Under the pieces are notes generated by a model, which was not told where the DNA came from, searched no databases, and saw only the letters and a list, made by a program, of their open reading frames with translations. From assembly GCF_000376385.1 (NCBI RefSeq), contig NZ_AQWN01000001.1, positions 1 through 64,000 of the forward strand: a stretch of DNA of 64,000 bases, in the 5' to 3' direction. This document shows, piece after piece, positions 1 to 8,439 of the stretch. Every line of letters begins with the position of its first letter. The first letter of the stretch is position 1. The translations under genes and the position numbers were made by a program. Source of the stretch: Desulfurispora thermophila DSM 16022 (GTDB lineage Bacteria; Bacillota; Desulfotomaculia; Desulfotomaculales; Desulfurisporaceae).

Positions 1-1251
1 ACCGCCATTGAAATCGACGTGCCCATCACCGTGGGCCCCGCCTTTGAAGGCGAGTCCATTCGCAAGAAAGACATGTACGTCGAATTCGGCGGTACCAAGA
101 CACCGGGCTTCGAACTGGTGCGCATGGTGGGCGAAGACGAAATCGAAGACGGCAAGATCACGGTCGTCGGCCCCGACATCGACACCGTGGAGCCCGGCGG
201 CCGCATGCCCCTGGGCATCGTGGTGGACGTCTACGGCCGCAAAATGCAGGAAGACTTCGAACCCGTGCTGGAGCGGCGCATCCACTACTTCACCAACTAC
301 GGTGAAGGCCTGTGGCACGTGGCCCAGCGTGACATCATGTGGGTGCGCATCTCCAAAGACGCCTATGCCAAAGGCTTCAGGCTGGAACACATCGGCAAAA
401 TCCTCTACGCCAAATTCAAGAGCGAATTTGCCTCCATCCTGGACCGCGTCCAGATCACCATCTACACCGACGAAGCCAAAGTGCTGGAGATGCGCGAAAT
501 AGCGCGCCAGTACTACAAAAAGCGGGACGACCGCTTAAAGCAGCTGCGGGACGAAACCGTGGACACCTTCTACTCCTGCACCCTGTGCCAGTCCTTCGCC
601 CCCACCCACGTCTGTGTCATCGCCCCCGAGCGCGTGGGACTGTGCGGTGCCGTGAGCTGGCTGGACGCCAAAGCGGCCTATGAAATCAACCCGCACGGCT
701 CCAACCAGCCCATCCCCAAACAGGGTGTCATTGACGAAGTCAAAGGGCAGTGGGAGTCCTTCAACGAATTCGTCTTCAACAACTCGCAGCGCACCATCAC
801 CAACGTCAACTTCTACACCATCATGGAATACCCCATGACCTCCTGCGGCTGCTTCGAGTGCATCCTGGCCATGGTGCCCGAATGCAACGGCTTCATGGTG
901 GTCAACCGCGAGCACAGCGGTATGACCCCGTCCGGCATGACCTTCTCCACCCTGGCCGGTACCATTGGCGCCGGTGCCCAGATGCCCGGCTTCATGGGCT
1001 GCGGTAAATCTTACCTCAGCTCGCGCAAGTTCGTACCGGCCGACGGCGGTCTGGCCCGGCTGATCTGGATGCCCAGGGCGCTGAAGGAAGAACTGCGCCC
1101 GCAGCTGGAAGAAGCCGCGGAAGAGGCCGGTCTGGGTCGCGATTTTGTGGACAAGATTGCCGACGAAACCGTGGGCGTAAGCGGCGACGAGATCCTGCCC
1201 TTCCTGGAGGAGAAGGGGCATCCGGCGCTCACTCTGCCGCCGCTGCTGTAG
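1..1251 (+). CDS. acsB: Acetyl-CoA synthase catalytic (beta) subunit, 5'-truncated by the window edge
   Basis: This is the C-terminal ~416 residues of the CO dehydrogenase/acetyl-CoA synthase beta subunit, which joins CO, a corrinoid-bound methyl group and CoA into acetyl-CoA in the Wood-Ljungdahl pathway. The reading frame is open from base 1, so the true start lies upstream; the GTG at 19 is internal. The A-cluster ligands are visible: CTLC and the following Cys residues around codons 189-212, then the Cys-Gly-Cys of SCGCFEC near codon 277 that binds the distal nickel. The family is about 730 residues long, so the N-terminal CODH-contacting domain is outside the window. No other Wood-Ljungdahl gene follows; a terminator lies 190 bp downstream, so acsB seems to end its operon. 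Confidence 0.95.
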   Translation, partial: TAIEIDVPITVGPAFEGESIRKKDMYVEFGGTKTPGFELVRMVGEDEIEDGKITVVGPDIDTVEPGGRMPLGIVVDVYGRKMQEDFEPVLERRIHYFTNYGEGLWHVAQRDIMWVRISKDAYAKGFRLEHIGKILYAKFKSEFASILDRVQITIYTDEAKVLEMREIARQYYKKRDDRLKQLRDETVDTFYSCTLCQSFAPTHVCVIAPERVGLCGAVSWLDAKAAYEINPHGSNQPIPKQGVIDEVKGQWESFNEFVFNNSQRTITNVNFYTIMEYPMTSCGCFECILAMVPECNGFMVVNREHSGMTPSGMTFSTLAGTIGAGAQMPGFMGCGKSYLSSRKFVPADGGLARLIWMPRALKEELRPQLEEAAEEAGLGRDFVDKIADETVGVSGDEILPFLEEKGHPALTLPPLL

Positions 1252-1440
1252 TTTAGCTTTTCACCTTACCTGCTTTCTGATGTTGACCTCAATAGAAGGC
1301 CGGTAGCCGGTAAAGGACAAATATATACCAACAAAGCTGGGGAAGCTCCTTGGCAGAGCTTTAACCTCCGGTAAAGGGCCGCGCCGGGCGACGGGAAACG
1401 GGCAATCCTGCCGCCGGGCGGGTAACCAGCCGGCTAAAGA
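1252..1440. other. Intergenic stretch after acsB, no gene recognised
   Basis: GC-rich spacer with several short inverted repeats (for example AAAGCT...AGCTTT near 1337-1363) but no plausible ORF with a ribosome binding site and no riboswitch class I can name. It is probably the 3' untranslated part of the acsB transcript. Confidence 0.4.
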
Positions 1441-1488
1441 GCCGCTGCGGGCAGAAAAACGGGCATTTTTCTGTCGCAGCGGTTTTTT
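1441..1488 (+). terminator. Rho-independent terminator of the acsB operon
   Basis: A near-perfect stem of about 17 bp (GCCGCTGCG...CGCAGCGG continued by CAGAAAAA/TTTTTCTG) closes on a short loop and is followed by a run of T. Confidence 0.85.
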
Positions 1489-1510
1489 AGTGGTTCGGGA
1501 TTGTTGTTCA

Positions 1511-1539
1511 TTGACAGGTTCTGTCCATTGTGTTATAGT
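1511..1539 (+). promoter_or_regulatory. SigmaA-type promoter for the TerC-family gene
   Basis: TTGACA (1511-1516), a 17-bp spacer and TATAGT (1534-1539) match the housekeeping consensus closely. Transcription would start near 1546, just before the riboswitch. Confidence 0.8.
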
Positions 1540-1548
1540 AAAGGCGTT

Positions 1549-1698
1549 AAAAGGGAGTAGCGGGCATGTTATGCAGGTGCAGCCAACAGCCCCGGCCTTA
1601 AAAGCCTGGTTGCGCCACCGGTGGAAAGACCGGTCAGCGAGACTTTTAACACCATCTCTGTTGCGATAGAGATAGTGTTAAGAGTCTCGTTTTATTTT
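1549..1698 (+). promoter_or_regulatory. yybP-ykoY (Mn2+) riboswitch with terminator expression platform
   Basis: The 5' part has the AGGGAGTAGC start typical of yybP-ykoY RNAs, and later GGAAAGACC and GCGAGAC segments. It is followed at 1638-1698 by a long hairpin (CGAGACTTTTAACAC pairing with GTGTTAAGAGTCTCG) and a T-rich tract, which would be the terminator arm. The family responds to Mn2+ and often precedes TerC-type membrane proteins, as here. I judged this from motif order and gene context; a covariance-model search would settle the class. Confidence 0.72.
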
Positions 1699-1779
1699 CC
1701 CGTTCTAAAGACAGGCCCGGGGATACAGCCTGGTCTTTTGAGGTAAGTTATATGATAGTTGTTACAGGAGGCGTTTTCT

Positions 1780-2463
1780 ATGGAGTACCTTTTTTCTTTG
1801 TTGAGCATTATCCTCATTGACATTGTACTGGGGGGCGACAATGCCGTGGTCATTGCCATGGCCAGCAAATCGCTGCCACCGGAGCAGCGCAGGAAAGCCA
1901 TACTGCTGGGTACGGCGGGGGCCATTGCGGTGCGGGTATTGCTGACCGCCTTTGCCATTTACCTGCTGGGCATTCCCTTTTTACAATTTATTGGCGGCCT
2001 GCTGCTGGTCTGGATTGCCATCAAGCTGTTGACGGACAGCAAGCAGGAGGAAATGGCCTGCCGTTCGGGCAAAGGCCTGTGGGATGCGGTGAAAATTATT
2101 ATTATGGCCGACCTGATCATGGGCGTGGACAATATTCTGGCCATTGCCGGGGCGGCCCGCGGTCATGTAGGTTTGGTGCTTTTTGGACTGGCCTTCAGCA
2201 TACCGCTGATTGTCTGGGGCAGCACATTCCTGGCCCGTTTGATGGATCGTTTTCCCGCCGTTACCTATGTGGGGGCGGGGGTTATAGCCTGGGCGGCCGG
2301 CCATATGATTGCCGCCGATCCCATTGTGGCCGGTCGGGTAATCCCTGTTTTGCCTCATTTTGAATATTTGGCACCGCTGTTTTGCATTGTGCTGGTTATT
2401 GGCATAGGTGTGTACAGAAACCGTGCTGCCGGGCAGTCCTGCAAAGTCAAGGAAAATGCCTAA
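1780..2463 (+). CDS. TerC-family integral membrane protein (putative Mn2+ exporter)
   Basis: A 227-residue hydrophobic protein with about seven membrane segments. It carries the two family signatures GGDNAVVIA (near residue 20) and MGVDNILAIAG (near residue 115), whose acidic/Asn pairs lie in the membrane and probably contact the metal. The ATG at 1780 is preceded by CAGGAGGCG at good spacing; an upstream in-frame TTG at 1759 lacks such a site. YkoY/YceF-type TerC relatives export or deliver Mn2+, and the riboswitch upstream fits induction by manganese. The specific substrate is inferred. Confidence 0.85.
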   Translation: MEYLFSLLSIILIDIVLGGDNAVVIAMASKSLPPEQRRKAILLGTAGAIAVRVLLTAFAIYLLGIPFLQFIGGLLLVWIAIKLLTDSKQEEMACRSGKGLWDAVKIIIMADLIMGVDNILAIAGAARGHVGLVLFGLAFSIPLIVWGSTFLARLMDRFPAVTYVGAGVIAWAAGHMIAADPIVAGRVIPVLPHFEYLAPLFCIVLVIGIGVYRNRAAGQSCKVKENA

Positions 2464-2494
2464 AAGCCTGAAATATTAAAATATATTTTAGTTT

Positions 2495-2537
2495 GACGGG
2501 CACGGCGGGTAAAGCAAGCCGGTCCGTCTTTTGTTTT
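2495..2537 (+). terminator. Terminator after the TerC gene
   Basis: GACGGGCACGGC and GCCGGTCCGTC form an imperfect stem followed by TTTTGTTTTT. Confidence 0.7.
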
Positions 2538-2665
2538 TATTCGGGGTGGGTTGACCGGGTGTGAACAAACAGCAGGAATTTATCTGCCAGGTGGCGTAAT
2601 ATACAAATATTTATTATACTTTTTTATAATGTTTTGCAGACATACCGGGCAGGAGTGATTGGATT

Positions 2666-3262
2666 TTGAAATGGCAGGCGTGCCAGAAGGCGTTTAATGA
2701 AATCCCCGGCTTTGCGGAGCAGGTGCACAGCCTGCTGCAGGAGGCCGTGCAAAACGGCCGGGAGAGCTACTATTACAATATCATGAAATATATCCAGTTG
2801 CTTTACGGGGAGCCGGTAGCCCGTTTTGTGCACTATCTGACCAGGGCCAGTCTGGCCGAAGTGATGGACTACCTGCAAAAAGAGGGCTGCGTGGATCGCC
2901 CCTTTATATCCTTTGCCGTGGACATCACCCGGCTGTACAAACCCCGGCTGGATGTCTTTCTGGAGGATCCCCAGGACTGGCGCACCCTGAAGTACTCGGT
3001 AACCACACATCATTCGGGGAAGGTTACAGTGAATTTTACCATTGTCAAGAACAATGGTGAGGAGGCCGAGATTGTTACGCAACCCCATTCGGCTTTGCAC
3101 CTGTGCTATTTGATGCTCAATGCCATGCAGTTGCTGGGTGACAACCACGGTCTGCAGAAGGAATTCTTGCAGGAAGTGAAAAATGAGATTGACAGCGTCT
3201 TCATGGAATTGCTGATGACGGCCCGGCCGGCGGAAGAAGAAGGACCGCCCACTATAAACTGA
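2666..3262 (+). CDS. Hypothetical protein, 198 residues
   Basis: I do not recognise this family. It is a soluble, mainly helical-looking protein without signal peptide, membrane segment or Cys cluster. The TTG at 2666 follows CAGGAGTGA at 8-nt spacing and no better start is visible. It stands alone between two terminators, so it is probably a single-gene transcript. Codon use is like its neighbours, with no sign of recent transfer. Confidence 0.7.
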   Translation: MKWQACQKAFNEIPGFAEQVHSLLQEAVQNGRESYYYNIMKYIQLLYGEPVARFVHYLTRASLAEVMDYLQKEGCVDRPFISFAVDITRLYKPRLDVFLEDPQDWRTLKYSVTTHHSGKVTVNFTIVKNNGEEAEIVTQPHSALHLCYLMLNAMQLLGDNHGLQKEFLQEVKNEIDSVFMELLMTARPAEEEGPPTIN

Positions 3263-3298
3263 ATGGTTTGGCAAAACAGCTGACGGTATCTTTACCGG

Positions 3299-3325
3299 CA
3301 CCCCCTGGAGCAGGGGGTGTTTTTT
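3299..3325 (+). terminator. Terminator after the 198-residue hypothetical gene
   Basis: Perfect 9-bp stem CACCCCCTG / CAGGGGGTG with a GAG loop and a run of T. Confidence 0.9.
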
Positions 3326-3350
3326 AATGTGAAAATATGTCATTAACCAG

Positions 3351-3379
3351 TTGTCTTTCAATACAATAAATGTTAAAAT
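3351..3379 (+). promoter_or_regulatory. SigmaA-type promoter for the riboswitch-controlled aminomutase
   Basis: TTGTCT (3351-3356), a 17-bp spacer and TAAAAT (3374-3379), placing the start about 30 nt before the riboswitch core. Confidence 0.65.
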
Positions 3380-3412
3380 ATTAAAGACAACTCGGTATAG
3401 ATATAGGGTTGT

Positions 3413-3545
3413 CGGAGGCTTAATCCCTGCAGATAGGGAGCGGGGGAACCAGTTTTCGGGGTGAATCCGCCGGGGTAGTAAAATGATACCGGTGGTAGGA
3501 TGCTTATCCTTTCAATCCGAACCCGTCAGCTAACCTCGTCTGCCC
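3413..3545 (+). promoter_or_regulatory. Cyclic di-AMP (ydaO-yuaA) riboswitch
   Basis: The conserved blocks of the ydaO class occur in order: GGCTTAAT, GCGGGGGAACC, GGGGTGAATCC and, near the 3' end, the hallmark AACCCGTCAGCTAACCTCGT (about 3521-3540). The class binds c-di-AMP and usually turns genes off when the nucleotide is high. The element ends about 10 nt before the SD sequence of the aminomutase gene and no separate terminator is visible, so control may act on translation or on a terminator I could not see. Confidence 0.92.
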
Positions 3546-3563
3546 AAAGAAAGGAGTGGCATT

Positions 3564-4820
3564 ATGCAATACTTGTCCCAGACCTGCCCGGACGAAAACC
3601 ACAAGATCCGGGTGGCCCGGGAGCGGGCGGCCGAACTGAAAGGGGCTATTGCCGATTATTTGGAGGCCAGGGCCGGCATACCCACCGGCCTGGAGCTGGA
3701 GGAGAAGTACCTGGCGGCCAAAAGCAAAATCATGGCCAGTTTTCAGGCTACCGTGGAGGACTGGCAGGACTGGCACTGGCAGATGGCCCGGCGGATCAGC
3801 AATGTAGAACAGCTGGCCGAACTGGTGGAGTTGAGTGAGCAGGAGAGGGCCGATATAGCAGCGGTGGGTAGCCAGTTCCGCTGGGCGGTATCCCCCTATT
3901 ATCTGGCCATAACCCTGGCCTGTGGCAAGCATGGTGCGCTGTGGAAGCAATCCATCCCCGCTCGCGAGGAAATTACCGACCGGCGGGGGGTGCTGGACCC
4001 CATGGCGGAAGAATTCACTTCGCCGGCTCCCGGCATCACCCGGCGTTATCCCGATCGGCTGATCATCAATGTGACCAACCAGTGCGCCATGTACTGCCGG
4101 CATTGCCAGCGCCGGCGCAACATCGGGGAGGTGGACAGGCACCGGTCGCGCCGGTTGCTGGAGCAGGCCCTGCAGTACGTGGCCGAGAACCCGGAAATCC
4201 GCGATGTGTTGATCACGGGCGGCGATGCGCTGCTGCTGCCCGACAGCACCATAGAGTGGCTGCTTTCCCGCCTGCACAGCATTCCCCATGTGGAGATCAA
4301 ACGTCTGGGTACCCGCACGCCGGTTACCCTGCCCCAGCGCATCACCCCGCGCCTGTGCGCCATTTTGAAAAAATATCCTCCCATATATATCAACACCCAG
4401 TTCAACCACCCGGCGGAAATTACGGCCGAAGCCAAAGCGGCCTGCGACCGGCTGGTGGAAGCGGGCGTGGTGCTGGGCAATCAGGCCGTGCTGCTCAAGG
4501 GAGTGAACAACCATCCCTTTGTGATGCGCCGTTTGAATCAGGCCCTGCTGACCATCCGGGTGCGCCCCTATTACATCTTTCACGCCAAGCCCGTGCAGGG
4601 GACGCATCACTTCATCACCACTGTTGATGAGGGCCTGGAGATCATGGAGAAATTGCGCGGTTATACTTCGGGGCTGGCCGTGCCCACCTATATCATCAAT
4701 GCCCCCAACGGTTACGGCAAAACGCCGCTTTTGCCCGCCTATGTGCAGGAGCGCCGGGAGAACAAAATTGTGCTGCGTACCTGGGAAAAGAGAATTATAC
4801 CCTACCATGTGATGATGTAG
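3564..4820 (+). CDS. eam: Glutamate 2,3-aminomutase-type radical SAM enzyme (KamA family)
   Basis: A 418-residue member of the KamA family, PLP- and SAM-dependent enzymes that move an amino group from C2 to C3. The radical SAM cluster motif is C174-x3-C178-x2-C181 (CAMYCRHC). In lysine 2,3-aminomutase two Asp residues bind the substrate amino group. Here the equivalent positions read HAKPVQG (Lys342) and NAPNGYGK (Asn379), the substitutions I recall from glutamate 2,3-aminomutase. The expected product is beta-glutamate, a compatible solute. Start ATG follows AAAGGAGTGGC. The upstream c-di-AMP riboswitch ties the gene to osmotic control. Substrate choice rests on two residues, so lysine is unlikely but not excluded. 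Confidence 0.82.
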   Translation: MQYLSQTCPDENHKIRVARERAAELKGAIADYLEARAGIPTGLELEEKYLAAKSKIMASFQATVEDWQDWHWQMARRISNVEQLAELVELSEQERADIAAVGSQFRWAVSPYYLAITLACGKHGALWKQSIPAREEITDRRGVLDPMAEEFTSPAPGITRRYPDRLIINVTNQCAMYCRHCQRRRNIGEVDRHRSRRLLEQALQYVAENPEIRDVLITGGDALLLPDSTIEWLLSRLHSIPHVEIKRLGTRTPVTLPQRITPRLCAILKKYPPIYINTQFNHPAEITAEAKAACDRLVEAGVVLGNQAVLLKGVNNHPFVMRRLNQALLTIRVRPYYIFHAKPVQGTHHFITTVDEGLEIMEKLRGYTSGLAVPTYIINAPNGYGKTPLLPAYVQERRENKIVLRTWEKRIIPYHVMM

Positions 4821-4830
4821 GGCTACAGAA

Positions 4831-4860
4831 AAGCCCGTCCGGACATACCGGGCGGGCCTT
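4831..4860. terminator. Hairpin between convergent genes (eam and the RACo-like gene)
   Basis: GCCCGTCCGG and CCGGGCGGGC form a 10-bp stem (one G-T pair) with A/T-rich flanks on both sides, so it could terminate both strands. Confidence 0.7.
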
Positions 4861-4866
4861 AATCTT

Positions 4867-6471
4867 TTATTCGGCGAGCAGACCCCGCCGGGCCAGTTTT
4901 TCCCGCACGGTGGGATAGTATTCCAGGTGCGTGTGGGGCAGGAAGCGGCTGCCTACGAACTTGTTCATAAAAACCTGGTTGGCGTTGAGTTCAAAGTAGG
5001 TGATACTGGCGGCAATTTGTCGCGCCTGCTGGCGGGCCTGGCGGGAAAGGAGGGCCAGGCGTGCGCCGGCGCCGGCGCTGTTGCCCAGGCGGACGATTTT
5101 TTCCCGGGGCAGGTCGGGGTACAGGCCGATGGTCACGGCCGACTCCACGTCGAGGTAGTGGCCGAAAGCGCCGGCGGCATAGAACAGTTCTATATCGGAC
5201 ATGGTCAGCCCCACGCTTTCCAGGAGCAGTTCCACCGCTGCATTGACCGCTCCCTTGGTGCGCAGCAGGTTGTTGATGTCGGTCTGGGTGATCACTATAT
5301 CCTGTCCGGTGGCTGACTGGGCCGCCGGCACCAGCACGAACTTGTCCCGGCCGTCCTTGAATTTGCCGGCCCGGTTGATGATCCCGGCCAGCAGCAGCTG
5401 GGCGATGCAGTCCACCAGTCCGGAGCCGCAAATGCCCAGGGGAGGCAGGTTATCAATGGTACTGTATTCCACAGACCCGGTTGCCGGGTCGATCAGCACT
5501 TTTTCAATGGCGCCCGGCTCGGCGCGCATGCCACTTTGCACCACACCGCCCTCCAGGGCCGGTCCGGCGGCGCCGGCGCAGGCCACCAGCCAGTCCTGGT
5601 TGCCCAGCACAATTTCCCCGTTGGTGCCGATGTCCACAAACAGGGACACCTCGGGCCTTTGATGCAGTCCGCTGGCCAGAATGCCGGCAATAATGTCGCC
5701 GCCCACATAGCTGCCCACCGCCGGGAAGATGTAGACCGGCGCCCGGGGATGGACCGGCAGCCCGATCTCGGCCGCGCTGTGCAGATCGGGCCGGCTGGTG
5801 ACCGGAATGTACGGGGCCAGGCAGATGCGGGAGGGATCCAGACCCAGCAGCAGGTGCACCATGGTGGTATTGGCCGCGATGGATACAGCCTTTATTTGCG
5901 TTTCTGGAATTCCCGCTTCCTGAGCCAGGCGCTCCGCCAGCCGGTGCAGTGTCATCAGAATGGCCTGTTGCAGTTCCTGGAGTCCGGAGGGATTGGCGGC
6001 ATGGCCGATGCGGGTGAGAATATCTTCCCCCATGGCTATTTGCCGGTTGTAGTCGGCCGCGGTTGCTTTGACCCGGCCGTCGATCAAGGATACCAGGTAG
6101 GCCACCACTGTGGTGGTGCCGATATCCACGGCCATGCCCCACAGGGCAGCCGTGGTATCGCCCGGTTCCACATCCATCAGTTGCAGGGGGGCGCTTTCCG
6201 CCAGGTCAAAGGAAAGAGTGGCTGTAACCCGCCATTCGGCGTGGCGCAGCTGTTCGGCCAGTGGGCCACGCAAAAGTGACAGGGGTATATGTACATCGCC
6301 TGGCCAGTGCCGGGTGACGGCCTGGCGCAATCTTTCCGCATCCGCCCGGTTGTCCTCCAGAGCGGGAGGCTCCAGTTCCAGGTAGATTTTTTTTACCGGC
6401 GGATCCAGGGGCAGACTGTCCGCCTGCCCCTGCCAGAGGATGAGTGTCCGGTTTGATGCCAGTTTAACCAC
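4867..6471 (-). CDS. RACo-like ASKHA ATPase (DUF4445), lacking the [2Fe-2S] domain
   Basis: About 534 residues. RACo proteins use ATP to reactivate corrinoid proteins whose cobalt has oxidised to Co(II). The sequence begins with the linker domain (KIYLELEPPALED) and continues with the actin-like ATPase fold: MAVDIGTTTVVAYL, FVDIGTNGEIVLG and GICGSGLVD. Family members normally carry an N-terminal plant-type [2Fe-2S] ferredoxin domain, which is absent. A longer open frame to 6714 exists, but it overlaps the PAS-GGDEF gene and its translation is shadow-like, so I place the start at the GTG at 6471, 18 nt after that gene's stop. It may activate a corrinoid methyltransferase with help from a separate electron donor. 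Confidence 0.75.
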   Translation of the reverse strand: MVKLASNRTLILWQGQADSLPLDPPVKKIYLELEPPALEDNRADAERLRQAVTRHWPGDVHIPLSLLRGPLAEQLRHAEWRVTATLSFDLAESAPLQLMDVEPGDTTAALWGMAVDIGTTTVVAYLVSLIDGRVKATAADYNRQIAMGEDILTRIGHAANPSGLQELQQAILMTLHRLAERLAQEAGIPETQIKAVSIAANTTMVHLLLGLDPSRICLAPYIPVTSRPDLHSAAEIGLPVHPRAPVYIFPAVGSYVGGDIIAGILASGLHQRPEVSLFVDIGTNGEIVLGNQDWLVACAGAAGPALEGGVVQSGMRAEPGAIEKVLIDPATGSVEYSTIDNLPPLGICGSGLVDCIAQLLLAGIINRAGKFKDGRDKFVLVPAAQSATGQDIVITQTDINNLLRTKGAVNAAVELLLESVGLTMSDIELFYAAGAFGHYLDVESAVTIGLYPDLPREKIVRLGNSAGAGARLALLSRQARQQARQIAASITYFELNANQVFMNKFVGSRFLPHTHLEYYPTVREKLARRGLLAE

Positions 6472-6488
6472 CTTCTTGTTTGGTGTTC

Positions 6489-8189
6489 TTAAATTTCCAC
6501 CCTGTTGCGGCCGTTGTGCTTGGCCCGGTAAAGGGCGCTGTCGGCGGCCGCAATCAGCTCTGTGGGCGGGCTGGTTTCGCGGGGCATGAGGGTGGCCGCT
6601 CCCAGACTGACGGTGACACAGGGGCCCACCGGAGAGGCGGCGTGGGGTATGGCCAGGCTCATTACAGCCTGGCGGATATTTTCCGCAATCTGCCGGGCCG
6701 TATCCAGATCGCATCCGGGCAGGAGAACCACGAATTCCTCGCCTCCATAACGGGCGGCCATTTCGCCGGGCCGGTAGAGCAACTGGCTTAGAATGCCGGC
6801 CACCTTTTTCAGACAGTCGTCACCCTGCAGGTGTCCATAAGTGTCATTATATGCTTTGAAATGGTCGATATCGCACATGATCAGGGAAACCGGCACGGCC
6901 AGCCGGGCGTTTTTCTCCCATTCCCCGGCCAGCCTGCTGTCGAAATAACGCCGGTTGGCCAGCCCGGTCAGACCATCCAGGTTGGATAAGGTTTTTAGCA
7001 GCATTTCGGTTTTTTGGCGTTCGGTAATGTCATTGCCAATGGCGATGATCACCGGCTGGGCAGTGTGCTGATCGCGGATGATGGTATTTTTCCAGGAAAT
7101 AATCCGCTCCTCGCCACTGCGGGTGATAATGGGGTTTTCAAACTCACTGTTGTCGGCCTGTTCCAGCAATTTGTTAAAAATATTGCCGGCGGCCGGCTGG
7201 TAAGCTGGAGGCACAAACAGGGTAAACCAGTCCCGGCCCAGAACCTCCGGGCTGCTCCAACCGGTGATTTGTTCACAGTATTTGTTGAACAGGACAATCT
7301 TGCCGTTCTGGCTCAGACCCACAATCAAGGCCCGGGCGTTATTGACCACTTTTTCAAAGTATTCCTTGGACTGCTGCAGCGCTTCCCGGGCCAGTCTGGC
7401 TTCATGGATGTTTTCCAGCATGGCGATGATAAAACGCGCCTGATTGCCCGGGCTACAATGCCGGGCCAGGGAAAAGCGTCCCCAGCGGGGCTGCCCCATT
7501 TTGTTCAGATAGCGTTTTTCTATTTGAAAAGAGGTCTGTTCACCGGTCAGCGCCCGCTGAAACAAGTCGTTCAGCTCTGATCTGTCATCCGGATGGATGA
7601 ACTGGATGGGGGACTGTAGAATGATTTCGTCGTAGTTGTATCCCAGCATACTGCGCAGGGCGTAATTGGTTTCGATGATTTTGCCCGATGTGTTCAATAT
7701 GGCCATGCCGATGGGCGCATTGTAGAATACCGCCTTGAAGCGGGATTCGCTTTCCTGCAGGCGGGCGGCTGCTTGCAGGCGCCCGCTGATGTCCCGGATC
7801 ACCAGCACGTAACCTCTGGACCGGCCTTTGCCGCTAATACAGCTCAGACTGATCTCAACCGGGATTTGCCGGCCGCTGCTGTGGATGAGCAGCAATTCGC
7901 TGTTTTCCACAGGCAGCTGTTCGCTCTTTAATAAATGCCAGAGCGGTTGCAGGGTATGCGGGCAGATGATGTTAACCACATCGGTCAGTTTTTTCTGCCG
8001 GATGTCTTCCGGCGGCCAGCCCAGCAATTGACTGGCTGCCGGGTTGCTGATCATAATCAACTGATCGGGATTGGTGACCAGCACGGCATCGCTGATGCTG
8101 TGCAGGATGCTGCACAGCCAGGTGTTTTGACGGATAAGGTGTCGCCTGGTATGTTGGCGTCGTATGCAGGTGCTGTTTCTGATGCCCAT
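6489..8189 (-). CDS. PAS-PAS-PAS-GGDEF diguanylate cyclase
   Basis: A 566-residue signalling protein without membrane segments. Three PAS-like modules (about residues 25-140, 145-265 and 270-390) precede a GGDEF domain. The active-site loop is intact (RYGGEEF), so c-di-GMP synthesis is likely. The usual inhibitory I-site RxxD reads RPGE, a conservative change that may weaken feedback inhibition. The ATG at 8189 follows GGAAGGGTGATGG. The RACo-like gene starts 18 nt downstream, so the two may be co-transcribed, although no functional link is obvious. The PAS ligands cannot be predicted from sequence. Confidence 0.88.
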   Translation of the reverse strand: MGIRNSTCIRRQHTRRHLIRQNTWLCSILHSISDAVLVTNPDQLIMISNPAASQLLGWPPEDIRQKKLTDVVNIICPHTLQPLWHLLKSEQLPVENSELLLIHSSGRQIPVEISLSCISGKGRSRGYVLVIRDISGRLQAAARLQESESRFKAVFYNAPIGMAILNTSGKIIETNYALRSMLGYNYDEIILQSPIQFIHPDDRSELNDLFQRALTGEQTSFQIEKRYLNKMGQPRWGRFSLARHCSPGNQARFIIAMLENIHEARLAREALQQSKEYFEKVVNNARALIVGLSQNGKIVLFNKYCEQITGWSSPEVLGRDWFTLFVPPAYQPAAGNIFNKLLEQADNSEFENPIITRSGEERIISWKNTIIRDQHTAQPVIIAIGNDITERQKTEMLLKTLSNLDGLTGLANRRYFDSRLAGEWEKNARLAVPVSLIMCDIDHFKAYNDTYGHLQGDDCLKKVAGILSQLLYRPGEMAARYGGEEFVVLLPGCDLDTARQIAENIRQAVMSLAIPHAASPVGPCVTVSLGAATLMPRETSPPTELIAAADSALYRAKHNGRNRVEI

Positions 8190-8439
8190 GATCCATCACC
8201 CTTCCTCTGTCAGACGGGCAGTCTTCTCTTCCAGTAATATTTGCCGCAGGATATAATAATTGGCAGGATGATTGCTCACAATTTAATTCTATGGAATAAC
8301 GCCCGGGGGTGTGCATGCCAAGGGTGATGTTTCCAAACCGGATGCGATTGGCAATGTGCGGACTTACTCTGTAGCAAAATTTTAAACTATTTTGTCACTG
8401 TTTGACAATAAGTGTGAAAAATAAAGCGGGTGGTAGAGG

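Noticed and set aside
3504-4808. 434-codon antisense ORF over the aminomutase gene
   Set aside because: Shadow frame of a strongly conserved radical SAM gene; no SD and low-complexity composition.
3564-4820. Calling the KamA-family gene lysine 2,3-aminomutase
   Set aside because: Both substrate-binding Asp positions are changed to the Lys/Asn pair of the glutamate enzyme.
6472-6714. N-terminal extension of the RACo-like gene to 6714
   Set aside because: It overlaps the conserved GGDEF coding region, and the translation (Pro/Gly/His/Arg-rich) resembles an out-of-frame read, not a ferredoxin domain.
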